Source of the DNA: Burkholderiales bacterium C2
Lineage (GTDB): Bacteria; Pseudomonadota; Gammaproteobacteria; Burkholderiales; Burkholderiaceae_C
Direction: 5' to 3'
Assembly: GCA_005503085.1 (NCBI GenBank)
Contig: SCOI01000025.1
Span: forward strand, 1 to 64,000
DNA: 64,000 nt
The notes beneath the pieces are model-generated. The model worked only from the letters and a program-made list of their open reading frames with translations, did no database searches and was not told where the DNA came from. Shown piece by piece: positions 14,938 to 23,248 of this stretch (position 1 is the first letter of the stretch; each line of letters starts with the position of its first letter). A program made the position numbers and the translations under genes.

Positions 14938-16674
14938 ATGAATCTTCCTATGTGCCCAGCCCTTGTCTTCGATCCGGCCGACGCCGCACAGCACGGCCAG
15001 GCCATCCTCGATAACGTGCTTGAAGCGATCATCACGACCGACTCGCGGGGCTTGATGACCTCGTTCAACCGTGCCGCCACACGCATCTTTGGCTACGCGG
15101 CACAAGAGGTGATAGGCCGGAATGTCTCGATGCTGATGCCTGCACCCGACCGGGCACAGCACGACGCCCATATGGTGCGCTACGAGTCGACGCGCGAAGC
15201 CCGGGTCATCGGCGTGGGGCGCGAGACCTTCGGCCTGCACAAATGCGGCCTTGTCTTCCCGATCCAGCTGTCGCTGTCGGCCATCGAGCGTGATGGGCAG
15301 CTGAGCTATGTCGGCCTGGTCCGCGACATCTCCGAGCAGAAAGAAGCCGAGTCCCACATCGAGCGGCTTGCCTACTACGACGCCCTGACCGGCCTGCCCA
15401 ACCGTCGCTGGGTGCTGGATCAGCTGGCGCAGCTGCACAGCCGGTTTGCGAAGCAGGGTGGCCATGCCGCGCTGATCTTTGCCGACATTGATCGCTTCAA
15501 GAGCGCCAACGACACCTTGGGCCATGCCGGTGGCGACGCGCTGCTGCGGGCGACCGGGATGCGCCTCAAGGACTGCCTGGACGGGCAGGGCCTGGTCGCA
15601 CGGCTGGGAGGCGACGAGTTCGCGATGTTGATCTCGGATCTCGACACCGACGCCGATATGGCCCAGCTGGAGGCGGCGCAATGGTGCCAGCGGCTTCTCC
15701 ATCGCCTGCGCTGCGAGCACCAGATTGCCGGCCAGGAGTACCGGACCAGTGCCAGCCTGGGCGTGCTGCTGGTTCGTGATGGCCGCGAGTCGCCTGAGGC
15801 ACTGCTGGCGCATGCGGAGCTGGCGATGCAGCAGGCGAAGTCCGAGTCGCGCGATACCTACCGCTTCTATGCTGCCGAGATGGGGCGGTTGGCGGCCTTG
15901 CGTGCCAGCCTGCTGAACGACCTTCGTCTGGCGCTGCAGCGCCAGGAGCTGGCGCTGGTCTACCAACCACAGGTGGATGAATGGGGTGATGTGCTGGGCG
16001 CCGAGGCGCTGCTGCGCTGGCGCCATCCGAGCCGTGGCATGGTATCGCCGGCCGACTTCATCCCCTTGGCCGAGCAGAGCGGCTTCATCATCGAGATCGG
16101 GCAATGGGTGCTGCGGCAGGCCTGCGACATGCTGGCTGGCTGGCGGCGTCATCGGCAGACAGCGGTCTTGTCTATCGCGATCAATATCAGCGCCACCGAG
16201 TTTCTCGACCCGGAGTTCGTGCCCGCCGTGTCACGGGCCCTCGCCGTCAGCGGGGCGGACCCGCGCCGCCTGAAGCTGGAGCTGACCGAGAGCGTGCTGA
16301 CCGTCGACCTCAGCGATCTGGCGCGGAAACTCTCGGCCCTCAAGTGCATGGGTGTCGGCCTGTCGCTGGACGATTTCGGCACCGGCTACTCCTCGATGGC
16401 CTACTTGCGTGAACTGCCGCTGGATCAGCTGAAGATCGACCGCAGCTTCATCGTCGAGATCGACCGCAGCGCGCGCGACGAGGTGCTGGTGCGCGGCATG
16501 GTCGATATGTGCCGGGTGCTGGGGCTGTCGGTGATTGCCGAAGGGGTCGAGACCCCGTCCCAGCGCGAGCGCTTGCTGGCCTGCGGCTGCACCAGTTTCC
16601 AGGGCTATCTGACCGGCCGGCCGATGAGCGCAGAGGACTTGCGGGCGATGGTCGAGACCTGCCAGCCAGTTTGA
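14938..16674 (+). CDS. PAS-GGDEF-EAL c-di-GMP enzyme
   Basis: A 578-residue cytoplasmic protein. A PAS domain (about 20-135; ends LVRDISEQKEAE) precedes a GGDEF domain with intact RLGGDEF (GGDEF at 224-228) and an EAL domain with GAEALLRW (EAL 356-358), LDDFGTGYSS and QLKIDRSFI. Both catalytic centres therefore look complete. There is no RxxD inhibitory site before GGDEF (DGQG occupies that place). Whether it mainly makes or breaks c-di-GMP cannot be read; an intact EAL often dominates. It starts two bases after the Aer-like gene and converges on another diguanylate cyclase. Confidence 0.9.
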   Translation: MNLPMCPALVFDPADAAQHGQAILDNVLEAIITTDSRGLMTSFNRAATRIFGYAAQEVIGRNVSMLMPAPDRAQHDAHMVRYESTREARVIGVGRETFGLHKCGLVFPIQLSLSAIERDGQLSYVGLVRDISEQKEAESHIERLAYYDALTGLPNRRWVLDQLAQLHSRFAKQGGHAALIFADIDRFKSANDTLGHAGGDALLRATGMRLKDCLDGQGLVARLGGDEFAMLISDLDTDADMAQLEAAQWCQRLLHRLRCEHQIAGQEYRTSASLGVLLVRDGRESPEALLAHAELAMQQAKSESRDTYRFYAAEMGRLAALRASLLNDLRLALQRQELALVYQPQVDEWGDVLGAEALLRWRHPSRGMVSPADFIPLAEQSGFIIEIGQWVLRQACDMLAGWRRHRQTAVLSIAINISATEFLDPEFVPAVSRALAVSGADPRRLKLELTESVLTVDLSDLARKLSALKCMGVGLSLDDFGTGYSSMAYLRELPLDQLKIDRSFIVEIDRSARDEVLVRGMVDMCRVLGLSVIAEGVETPSQRERLLACGCTSFQGYLTGRPMSAEDLRAMVETCQPV

Positions 16675-16686
16675 GCGGCCAGACGC

Positions 16687-18600
16687 TCAAGCGCCCGGCT
16701 CCGCCTGCAGCTTGAGCGGTGCGCAACGCACCACGTTGCGGCCGGCATGCTTGGCGGCATAGCAGGCCTGGTCGGCCGCTTCGAGCACCTCGGCCAGCGA
16801 ACGCAGGCGGTTGTCGATCTCGACGATGCCGATGCTGGCCGTCACGCGCAAGCTCGGATCGGCCTCGCAGACGCCTTCGAGCGCGATGCCGTAACGCATC
16901 TTCTCGGCGATCAGCATGGCCCGGTCCAGACCACAAGCGGGCAGCAGCACGGCGAACTCGTCGCCGCCGAGCCGGGCCACCGTGTCGCCGGAGCGCACGC
17001 AATCGCGCAGTACCTGGGCCACCTTCTTCAGGATGGCATCGCCCGCCGCATGTCCGGCGCTGTCGTTGACCTGCTTGAAATGGTCGAGGTCGATGAAGAA
17101 GGCGCAGGCCACCTCGCGGCGTCGCCGGTCGGCCACCAATTGACCGAGGCGGCGCTCGAACTCACGGCGATTGACGAGCTCGGTGAGGGCGTCGTGGGCG
17201 GCGCGCCAGACCAGATCTTCCCGCTGCCGGCGGGCATCGGTGACGTCCGAGACGATCCATATGGTCCAGCGCTGGGCGCCGAAGATGGCCGCACCCGACA
17301 CCTGGGTCCACAGCACCGAGCCGTCGAGGCGACACAGCGGCACCTCGGCCTCGAAGACCCGGCCTTGCGCAAAGCTCGCCTCGGCCTGCTCGCGCAGCGT
17401 ATCGCTGGCGACATCGGGCGCCAGCAACTCGCCCCAGTGGCAGTTCAAAGCCCCCTGGTCATAACCCAGCATGCGCTCCAGATGGCTGCTCGCCAGCTCG
17501 ATGCGGTTCTCGCTGTTGAAGGCGATGCCGACCGGGGCATGGGCCATCACCGCCTGCATGCGTTGCAGCGCGTGCTCGATATCGGCCCGGCTGGCCGCCA
17601 GTTGCCCGCTGACATGTTTGAGTACCCGGGCAAGCTCGCCCACTTCGCCGCCGGTCTCGGGCCAGCCCTGCAGGGCCGGGTAGCTGGTGTCCAGGGCGAG
17701 CAGGGCTCGCTGCCTGAGCCGGCCCATCGGTCTCAGCAGCCAGGCGGTTAAGCCGAAGATGGCCAGTGCGCCGGCCACACCGACGGCTAGGCCCTGTGCC
17801 AGGGTCCTGCTCACGGCTCGACTGGCCGCGCCGTAGATCTCCTTGGCGTCCGCGATCCGGAACACCATCCAGTCCGTGCCGGGCACAGCCGCCATGGCCA
17901 CGAAATTCTGGTCGAACTTCCCGGACCATGGGGCCGGCTCCAGCGGACTGCCCATCGCACGCCAACGGGCCACGGCGTGGCGAAGGCCGGGATCGTCATC
18001 GACCAGGGACAGCAGTCGCTGCTCGTCAGCATGTGCCAGCACATAGCCTTGCTGATCCGCCACGATAGTGCGGACATGCTCGTCGTCCAGACCGGCTGCG
18101 CGCACCAATCCGGTCAGGAAGTTGGTCTTGCGCAGATCCAGCAGACCGGCCAGGACGGGCGCGGGCTGCTTGTCAGAAGGCAGTTGCATGAAGATCGCCA
18201 ACTCGAGCTCATCGGCCCCCGACAGACCGCGCAAGGGGGCCGACACCACCTGACCGGGAGGCTGGGTCGATGTGCGTGCACCAGCATGCGTTGCAACGGT
18301 CATGCGGTTGAACAGGGCGCCGAGCGCCGCCTGTCGGCCTAAAAACGTCTCAACGGCTGTCGGGTCAGCGGCCTGCTGGCGTGGCCACTGCTGCGCTGTT
18401 GCGACCAGGGCGCGCTGGCGGGTGACCACGGCGGCCGACAGCGTGGCTGCGAGCTGGGCCGCGCCGAGGTTGGTGCCCAGCAGCGCTTCCTCCGTTCCTC
18501 TTTGCAACTCCCGGACGGCGAGAAAGGCCATGGCGGCGACGCTCAAGGCGATCAGCAGCGCACAGGCGACGGCAAGTCTCAGTTTCAAAGAGCCCAGCAT
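16687..18600 (-). CDS. Membrane diguanylate cyclase with periplasmic sensor, HAMP, PAS and GGDEF
   Basis: About 637 residues from ATG 18600, chosen because the membrane helix begins at once (MLGSLKLRLAVACALLIALS); ATG 18624 and GTG 18636 are alternatives. A Cache-like periplasmic sensor spans about 30-265 and a second membrane helix is GLAVGVAGALAIFGLTAWLL. HAMP and PAS segments (MAHAPVGIAFNSENRIELAS) precede a GGDEF domain with RLGGDEF (545-549) and an RSGD inhibitory site nine residues upstream, so an active, product-inhibited cyclase is expected. It ends 12 bases from the convergent GGDEF-EAL gene. Its signal is unknown. Confidence 0.85.
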   Translation of the reverse strand: MLGSLKLRLAVACALLIALSVAAMAFLAVRELQRGTEEALLGTNLGAAQLAATLSAAVVTRQRALVATAQQWPRQQAADPTAVETFLGRQAALGALFNRMTVATHAGARTSTQPPGQVVSAPLRGLSGADELELAIFMQLPSDKQPAPVLAGLLDLRKTNFLTGLVRAAGLDDEHVRTIVADQQGYVLAHADEQRLLSLVDDDPGLRHAVARWRAMGSPLEPAPWSGKFDQNFVAMAAVPGTDWMVFRIADAKEIYGAASRAVSRTLAQGLAVGVAGALAIFGLTAWLLRPMGRLRQRALLALDTSYPALQGWPETGGEVGELARVLKHVSGQLAASRADIEHALQRMQAVMAHAPVGIAFNSENRIELASSHLERMLGYDQGALNCHWGELLAPDVASDTLREQAEASFAQGRVFEAEVPLCRLDGSVLWTQVSGAAIFGAQRWTIWIVSDVTDARRQREDLVWRAAHDALTELVNRREFERRLGQLVADRRRREVACAFFIDLDHFKQVNDSAGHAAGDAILKKVAQVLRDCVRSGDTVARLGGDEFAVLLPACGLDRAMLIAEKMRYGIALEGVCEADPSLRVTASIGIVEIDNRLRSLAEVLEAADQACYAAKHAGRNVVRCAPLKLQAEPGA

Positions 18601-18739
18601 CTCGATTCTCGTTAGCCCAGCCATCGAAGGCAGCACGCGGTCTGCCCGACCCTCTGCCCAGAGTCCTATGGGGCGTCACCGTTCCACGAGGGCATTCTCA
18701 CCCCGATCCGGCCCGCGCAACAGCACCTGCCTGGGCGGG

Positions 18740-21613
18740 TCACTCCGGCTGCGCCCTGATCTCGGCAATCACGGGACTGGGATCGTCCCCGTACAACGCC
18801 AGCAGCGAGCGAAGCCGCTCGGCGTCCGCCATGGGCAGGCCATGACGCCGGGCACAGGCCAGCGCCTGCAGTTCGAAGAACGCGGCGCCCTGCGTGCGGG
18901 CGATCTCGACGGCTTGCTGCAGCGACGCACTGGCCCGGTCCATATCACCGTGGGCGAACTCGGACTCCGAGCGCAGCAGCAGCAAGGACGAGTGCAACAT
19001 CGTCTCACCGACCTCGTCGACCAGAGCCAGCCCAGCCTGGATCGAGACCTCGGCCTCGGCCTCATGGCCCACGAGCCGGCAGGCCATCGCATGGTGATAG
19101 TGAAAGCCGCACAGCCCCGTGCGCATGCCAAGCTCCCGTGCCATCTGGCCGGCCGCCTCCATCTCGGCGAGCCCCTCGTCCACGCGCCGCAGCGTCACCA
19201 GGGCCTGGCCGTGCAACCAGGCGAAGCCGCCACGTCGCTCCGGCAGCGCGTGATCCAGGATGACGGCATACAGACGTTCGGTCAGGGCGTAGACGATCTC
19301 GAACTCGCCGGCCAGCGCATGCATGATGGCCGCCGCATACAGGGCCGTGGCTTCGCTGAGCGGATGGCGGTTGGCGGCGGCCAGCGCCACCGCGTGCTCG
19401 GCCATCTGGCGCGCGCGCGAGGGCTGCCCCGCGATCCAGCAGACCATGGCAAGCCCCTCGGCGGCCTCGACGCCCGGGTCCTGCACAAAGCTGGTCAGCG
19501 GCAACTCGGCCGACACACGGGCGTAGATCTCCAGGGCTTCCTCGAGGCTGCGCCGGGCGCCCTCGAAATCGCCCGTCACCATCTGAACAACGCCCATCGC
19601 GTTCATGCTGGCCAGCCGCAGCGCGGCATCCTCTCGGTGGGTGGCGAGGTCCAGCATCTCGGCCGCCAGCGCGCGCGCCTGCGGAAACTCGGCACGGGCG
19701 AAATGCACCCACCAGCAGCCCTGCAAGGCGCGCTGCCAGGCCGGGCTGTCCTGCGGACCGAGGGCGCGCGCCCGCTCGAACGCCTCCGTCACCGCCGGTG
19801 CCGTGATGACCTCCTGCCGGGTCAGGGCCACCGCCTCCTGCACGCGCAACTCCAGCTCCAGCACCGGACTCAGACGCCCGGCCGCCAGCTGCAGGCCCTG
19901 CTGCGCCGCGAGGAGGGCCTCGTGCGGGGCGCCATAAGCCATGGCGCGGGCAGCCACGACGGCCAGCTGGGCCGCGGCCTCAAGCGGGGCGCCACCGCGC
20001 TCGAAATGCAAAGCCAACTCGGCGGCGAGTTCGGGCAGCTTTGACGGATGGGTGGCGGCCAATGCGGCCGCCCATTGCCGGTGCCATTGCATGCGCGCCA
20101 GGGCCGGCAGGCGCTCATACAACACCTGCCTGTAGATGGTATGAGCGAAGCCATAGCGCGCCGCCAGCCGCCCATCATCCAGGGAGGCCGTGCCACGGCT
20201 GTGCAGCCAGGGCAGGCAGGCGATGGCTTCTTCCAGTTGCTCATGCAGCTTATCGGGCCCGAGCTGCAGCACCGCAGCGAGCGTCAGGTGCACAAAGTCC
20301 ACGCCTCCCACGCTGGCTGCGGCCAGCGCGCGCTGCTGCCCGGGCGTCAGCCGGCTGAGCTGCCGCTCGATGACGGCGGCGATGCTGTGGGGCACGGCGA
20401 GATCCTGATCCGGCAGCTTCCAGTGCCCCTCGCTCCAGGCCAGCTTGCCGGAGGCGATCAGTTCGTCCAGCACCGCCACCACAAACAAGGGCAGGCCCGA
20501 GGTGTGCTCATGCAGGCGGCGAACAAAGGACTCGGATGCGGGTTGGCCGATGCGTGCCGCCAGCAAGTCCCCCAGCTCCAGCTCGGAGAGGAATTCGAGA
20601 TCGACATCCAGGCACAGCCGGCGCAAGCGCAGCTCCTGCCGCAGCGCGGCGAGCGGGTGGTCCTTGAGGATCAGCTCAGCAGGGCGGAAGGTGCCGAGTA
20701 TCAGCAGCGAGCCCGGTCCGCGTCGCCGTGCCAGGTAGTCCAAGAGCTGAATCGTCGCGTGGTCGCTCCAGTGCAGGTCTTCGATCACCAGCAGCAGCAG
20801 CCGGTCGGCGGCCGCACGATCAACCAGCTCGCCGAACTCGCGCAGCATCCGCTCCTGGGTGGCGCCGGCCACCTCGCGCTGCAGCTCCCGCCGGTCCTCA
20901 TCACGGACAAACCAGGGCAAGTGCAGCAGCCATGTCGGCGCGACACGGCGCATCAAGCCGACAAACTCCGCGCCGCCGCGCTCGCGACACAGGCCGTTCA
21001 AGGCCTCGAGAAAAGGCATATAGGGCTCGGCACCGCCATGGTGTTCGATGCACTGCCCATGGACTGCGGCCACACCGGCATCTGCGACGAAGCGCTCGAT
21101 CAGGGTGCTCTTGCCGATGCCGGCTTCGCCGGCAACGAACACAAGCTGTCGCTGGCCGGCGCGCGCGGCATCCAGCGCGGCATGCAGCCGGTTCAGCGCA
21201 TCGCCGCGTCCGATCAAGCGGACCGGCGCCGGGACCGTCGCGCCTGCCGGTGCCAAAGCCCCCTGGGGCGGCGAACGCTCGCCCACGGGCTGATTGACGG
21301 GCGCGATGAAGCGATAGCCCCGGCGCGACACCGTCTGGATGAAGATGGACTCGCGGGCATCGTCTCCCAGCGCCTGGCGCAGCTGGCTGACGAGGTTCTT
21401 CAGCGCTGCCTCGTTGATATGTCTATGTCCCCAAACCGCATCGAGCAGCGCGTCCTTGGTCACCAACTGCCCGGCCCGGCGCACGAGCTCGCACAGCACC
21501 TGGAAGGCACGGGGGGGCACGTCAACGGCCTGCTGGTCGCGTTCGAGCCGAGCCTGTGCCTCATCGATCACAAAACTGCCAAACCGGGCGTGCAGCGCTT
21601 CTTTTTCTTCCAT
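18740..21613 (-). CDS. Large regulator: OmpR-type winged helix, AAA/STAND ATPase, TPR repeats
   Basis: A 957-residue protein. Residues about 10-105 are a PhoB/OmpR-type winged helix (DVPPRAFQVLCELVRRAGQL; FIQTVSRRGYRFIAPV). An ATPase follows with Walker A GEAGIGKST at 162-170 and a Walker B-like LLLLVIEDLHW near 265, the layout of signal-transducing STAND ATPases. From about 560 to the end, TPR-like helices repeat (for example SLEEALEIYARVSAELPL; HAVALAAANRHPLSEATALY). It would bind DNA after sensing a ligand through the TPR arm. It is divergent from the efflux operon over 86 bp holding phased repeat copy 2, making it the best local candidate to bind those repeats. Confidence 0.85.
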   Translation of the reverse strand: MEEKEALHARFGSFVIDEAQARLERDQQAVDVPPRAFQVLCELVRRAGQLVTKDALLDAVWGHRHINEAALKNLVSQLRQALGDDARESIFIQTVSRRGYRFIAPVNQPVGERSPPQGALAPAGATVPAPVRLIGRGDALNRLHAALDAARAGQRQLVFVAGEAGIGKSTLIERFVADAGVAAVHGQCIEHHGGAEPYMPFLEALNGLCRERGGAEFVGLMRRVAPTWLLHLPWFVRDEDRRELQREVAGATQERMLREFGELVDRAAADRLLLLVIEDLHWSDHATIQLLDYLARRRGPGSLLILGTFRPAELILKDHPLAALRQELRLRRLCLDVDLEFLSELELGDLLAARIGQPASESFVRRLHEHTSGLPLFVVAVLDELIASGKLAWSEGHWKLPDQDLAVPHSIAAVIERQLSRLTPGQQRALAAASVGGVDFVHLTLAAVLQLGPDKLHEQLEEAIACLPWLHSRGTASLDDGRLAARYGFAHTIYRQVLYERLPALARMQWHRQWAAALAATHPSKLPELAAELALHFERGGAPLEAAAQLAVVAARAMAYGAPHEALLAAQQGLQLAAGRLSPVLELELRVQEAVALTRQEVITAPAVTEAFERARALGPQDSPAWQRALQGCWWVHFARAEFPQARALAAEMLDLATHREDAALRLASMNAMGVVQMVTGDFEGARRSLEEALEIYARVSAELPLTSFVQDPGVEAAEGLAMVCWIAGQPSRARQMAEHAVALAAANRHPLSEATALYAAAIMHALAGEFEIVYALTERLYAVILDHALPERRGGFAWLHGQALVTLRRVDEGLAEMEAAGQMARELGMRTGLCGFHYHHAMACRLVGHEAEAEVSIQAGLALVDEVGETMLHSSLLLLRSESEFAHGDMDRASASLQQAVEIARTQGAAFFELQALACARRHGLPMADAERLRSLLALYGDDPSPVIAEIRAQPE

Positions 21614-21637
21614 GACGCCACTGTAACGCGCTGTACC

Positions 21638-21692
21638 CGGTACCGAACCGAGACCGATTCAAGACGACTCGCCAGCGGCGCATCTCCACACT
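21638..21692 (+). promoter_or_regulatory. Phased-repeat promoter element, copy 2 (efflux operon)
   Basis: CGGTAC (21638), CGAGAC (21649) and CAAGAC (21660) are 11 bp apart; CACACT follows at 21687-21692 after 21 bp. The transcription start predicted from that hexamer falls at about 21699-21700, right at the first ATG of the efflux operon. The element sits between the winged-helix ATPase regulator (start 21613) and the operon it faces. Confidence 0.6.
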
Positions 21693-21699
21693 GTCGGGC

Positions 21700-21924
21700 A
21701 TGACGCTGAACCCACATCCGATCCATCCATCCGCTGGTGCTTATGTGCTGCGGCTGCACCGGGACGCACGCCCGGCCGAGGGCCTGCTGATGGGCCGTAT
21801 CCAGCACGTCGCAAGCGGCGACTGGTCGGACTTTCCGGACAGCCAGGCCTTGTTCGATTGGTTGGCCCGGCATGCCGCGCAGTTGCAAAGCGGGCCGACC
21901 CGAGCCGAGGACACGTCCCCATGA
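21700..21924 (+). CDS. Small protein at head of efflux operon, unknown
   Basis: A 74-residue cytoplasmic protein (GAYVLRLHRDARPAEGLLMG, then SQALFDWLARHAAQLQ) of unknown family, with no signal peptide. Its ATG lies almost on the start site predicted from promoter copy 2, and the stop overlaps the next ATG (ATGA). It has normal coding character for the region. Coupling and position argue that it is expressed with the efflux genes; its role is unknown. Confidence 0.5.
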   Translation: MTLNPHPIHPSAGAYVLRLHRDARPAEGLLMGRIQHVASGDWSDFPDSQALFDWLARHAAQLQSGPTRAEDTSP

Positions 21925-22127
21925 AGACCTTGCTGACCCTGTTGGCCGCGCTGATCGCGGCCTTCGTGCTGGTGTCCACCGCAGCGCTGGCGCAGCCGGC
22001 CGGCATCGAGGCTCATCCGGCCCAGGCCCAGCGTCAGCAAGGCACCGTTGCGGGCGAAAGCCCGCAATCCATTCATCTGCGAGCGCTGGCGGCCTGCTTG
22101 GCTGATCGGGCTTACAGCGTCAAGTAG
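21921..22127 (+). CDS. Small secreted protein in efflux operon
   Basis: A 68-residue product starting at ATG 21921 in an ATGA overlap. The N-terminus is a clear signal peptide (MKTLLTLLAALIAAFVLVST, with AALAQPA as a probable cleavage site near residue 25), leaving a mature peptide of about 43 residues with one cysteine. The longer upstream part of this frame is shadow. A periplasmic accessory to the pump is possible but unproven; no family is recognised. Confidence 0.6.
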   Translation: MKTLLTLLAALIAAFVLVSTAALAQPAGIEAHPAQAQRQQGTVAGESPQSIHLRALAACLADRAYSVK

Positions 22128-22150
22128 TCATTGGAATGAGGAGAACAGCA

Positions 22151-23248
22151 ATGAAAGTTCAATGGGCCGTCGCGCCCCTGGCCATGGCCGCCTTGCTGGC
22201 GGGCTGTCAGCGCCACGAAGCCGAACCCGTCGAGGACATCCGTCCGGTGCGCACCGTCGTCGCCGGCCACAGCGAGGGCTCGATCGGCGTCGGCTACTCG
22301 GGCGAGATCGTCGCGCGGCACGAGAGTCTGCTGGGCTTCCGGACCTCCGGCAAGGTCTCGGCCCGCCTGGTCGATGTCGGCAGCGTCGTCAAGCGCGGCC
22401 AGGTGCTGATGCGCCTGAGCCCCGAGCAGGAAGCCCTGCAGGTGGCTGCGGCCAGCGCCGATGTCGATGCCGCCCGGAGCCGTGTGGACCAGGCGCGGGT
22501 CGATCTGCGGCGCACCGAGCAGCTGCTGACCCGCCAGTTCGCCTCCCGCGACGAGCTGGACCAGCACAAGCTGGCGCTGGACCAGGCCGAGGCGCAGCTG
22601 CGCGCCGCGCTGGCGCGGCGCGCAGCCCAGACCAACCAGCAGGGCTACACGGCGCTGAGCACGGATCGCGACGGCGTCGTGACCGCAGTGACGGCCGAGG
22701 TCGGCCAGGTGGTCGCGCCCGGCCATCCCGTGGTGACCGTCGCCGCCGATGGCGAGCGCGAGGTCCTGATCAGCATCCCCGAATCGCGGGTCGACGAGCT
22801 CAGCAAGGCGCGCAGCCTGCGCGTGTCCGTCTGGGCACACCCCGGGCGCAGCTGGGACGGCGTGCTGCGCGAACTCGCGCCCAGCACCGACAGCATCACC
22901 CGCACCTACTCGGCGCGCATCGCCATCCGCAATCCCGATCCGGCCCTGCTGAGGCTGGGCATGACGGCCACCGTGGCCGTGCAAGGAGCCGAGGGCGTCG
23001 CCATCCGCCTGCCGCTGACTGCCGTGCTGGATCGCCAGGGTCAACGCCAGATCTGGGTCGTCGACCCCAAGAGCTCGCGGGTCGCGCTGCGCACCGTCAA
23101 GCTGGGCACTCCCCAGGATGACCGGGTCCAGGTCCTCGACGGACTGGCCATCGGCGAGACCGTGGTCAGCGCCGGCGTGCACATGCTGCAGCCCGGCCAG
23201 CGCGTCAAGCTGCCGGCAGTCGCTGCCAGCTCGGGAGCCGCCAAGTGA
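22151..23248 (+). CDS. RND efflux periplasmic adaptor lipoprotein (MFP family)
   Basis: A 365-residue protein. ATG 22151 is chosen because GAGGAG lies eight bases upstream; an earlier ATG at 22136 lacks one. The lipobox MAALLAGC predicts acylation at Cys17. The order is adaptor-like: beta barrel, lipoyl half (ESLLGFRTSGKVSARLVDVG), a helical hairpin (about 95-160, ELDQHKLALDQAEAQLRAAL), second lipoyl half (ALSTDRDGVVTAVTAEVGQV) and C-terminal barrel. It links the inner-membrane pump to the TolC duct. The stop overlaps the pump start (ATGA). Confidence 0.9.
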   Translation: MKVQWAVAPLAMAALLAGCQRHEAEPVEDIRPVRTVVAGHSEGSIGVGYSGEIVARHESLLGFRTSGKVSARLVDVGSVVKRGQVLMRLSPEQEALQVAAASADVDAARSRVDQARVDLRRTEQLLTRQFASRDELDQHKLALDQAEAQLRAALARRAAQTNQQGYTALSTDRDGVVTAVTAEVGQVVAPGHPVVTVAADGEREVLISIPESRVDELSKARSLRVSVWAHPGRSWDGVLRELAPSTDSITRTYSARIAIRNPDPALLRLGMTATVAVQGAEGVAIRLPLTAVLDRQGQRQIWVVDPKSSRVALRTVKLGTPQDDRVQVLDGLAIGETVVSAGVHMLQPGQRVKLPAVAASSGAAK

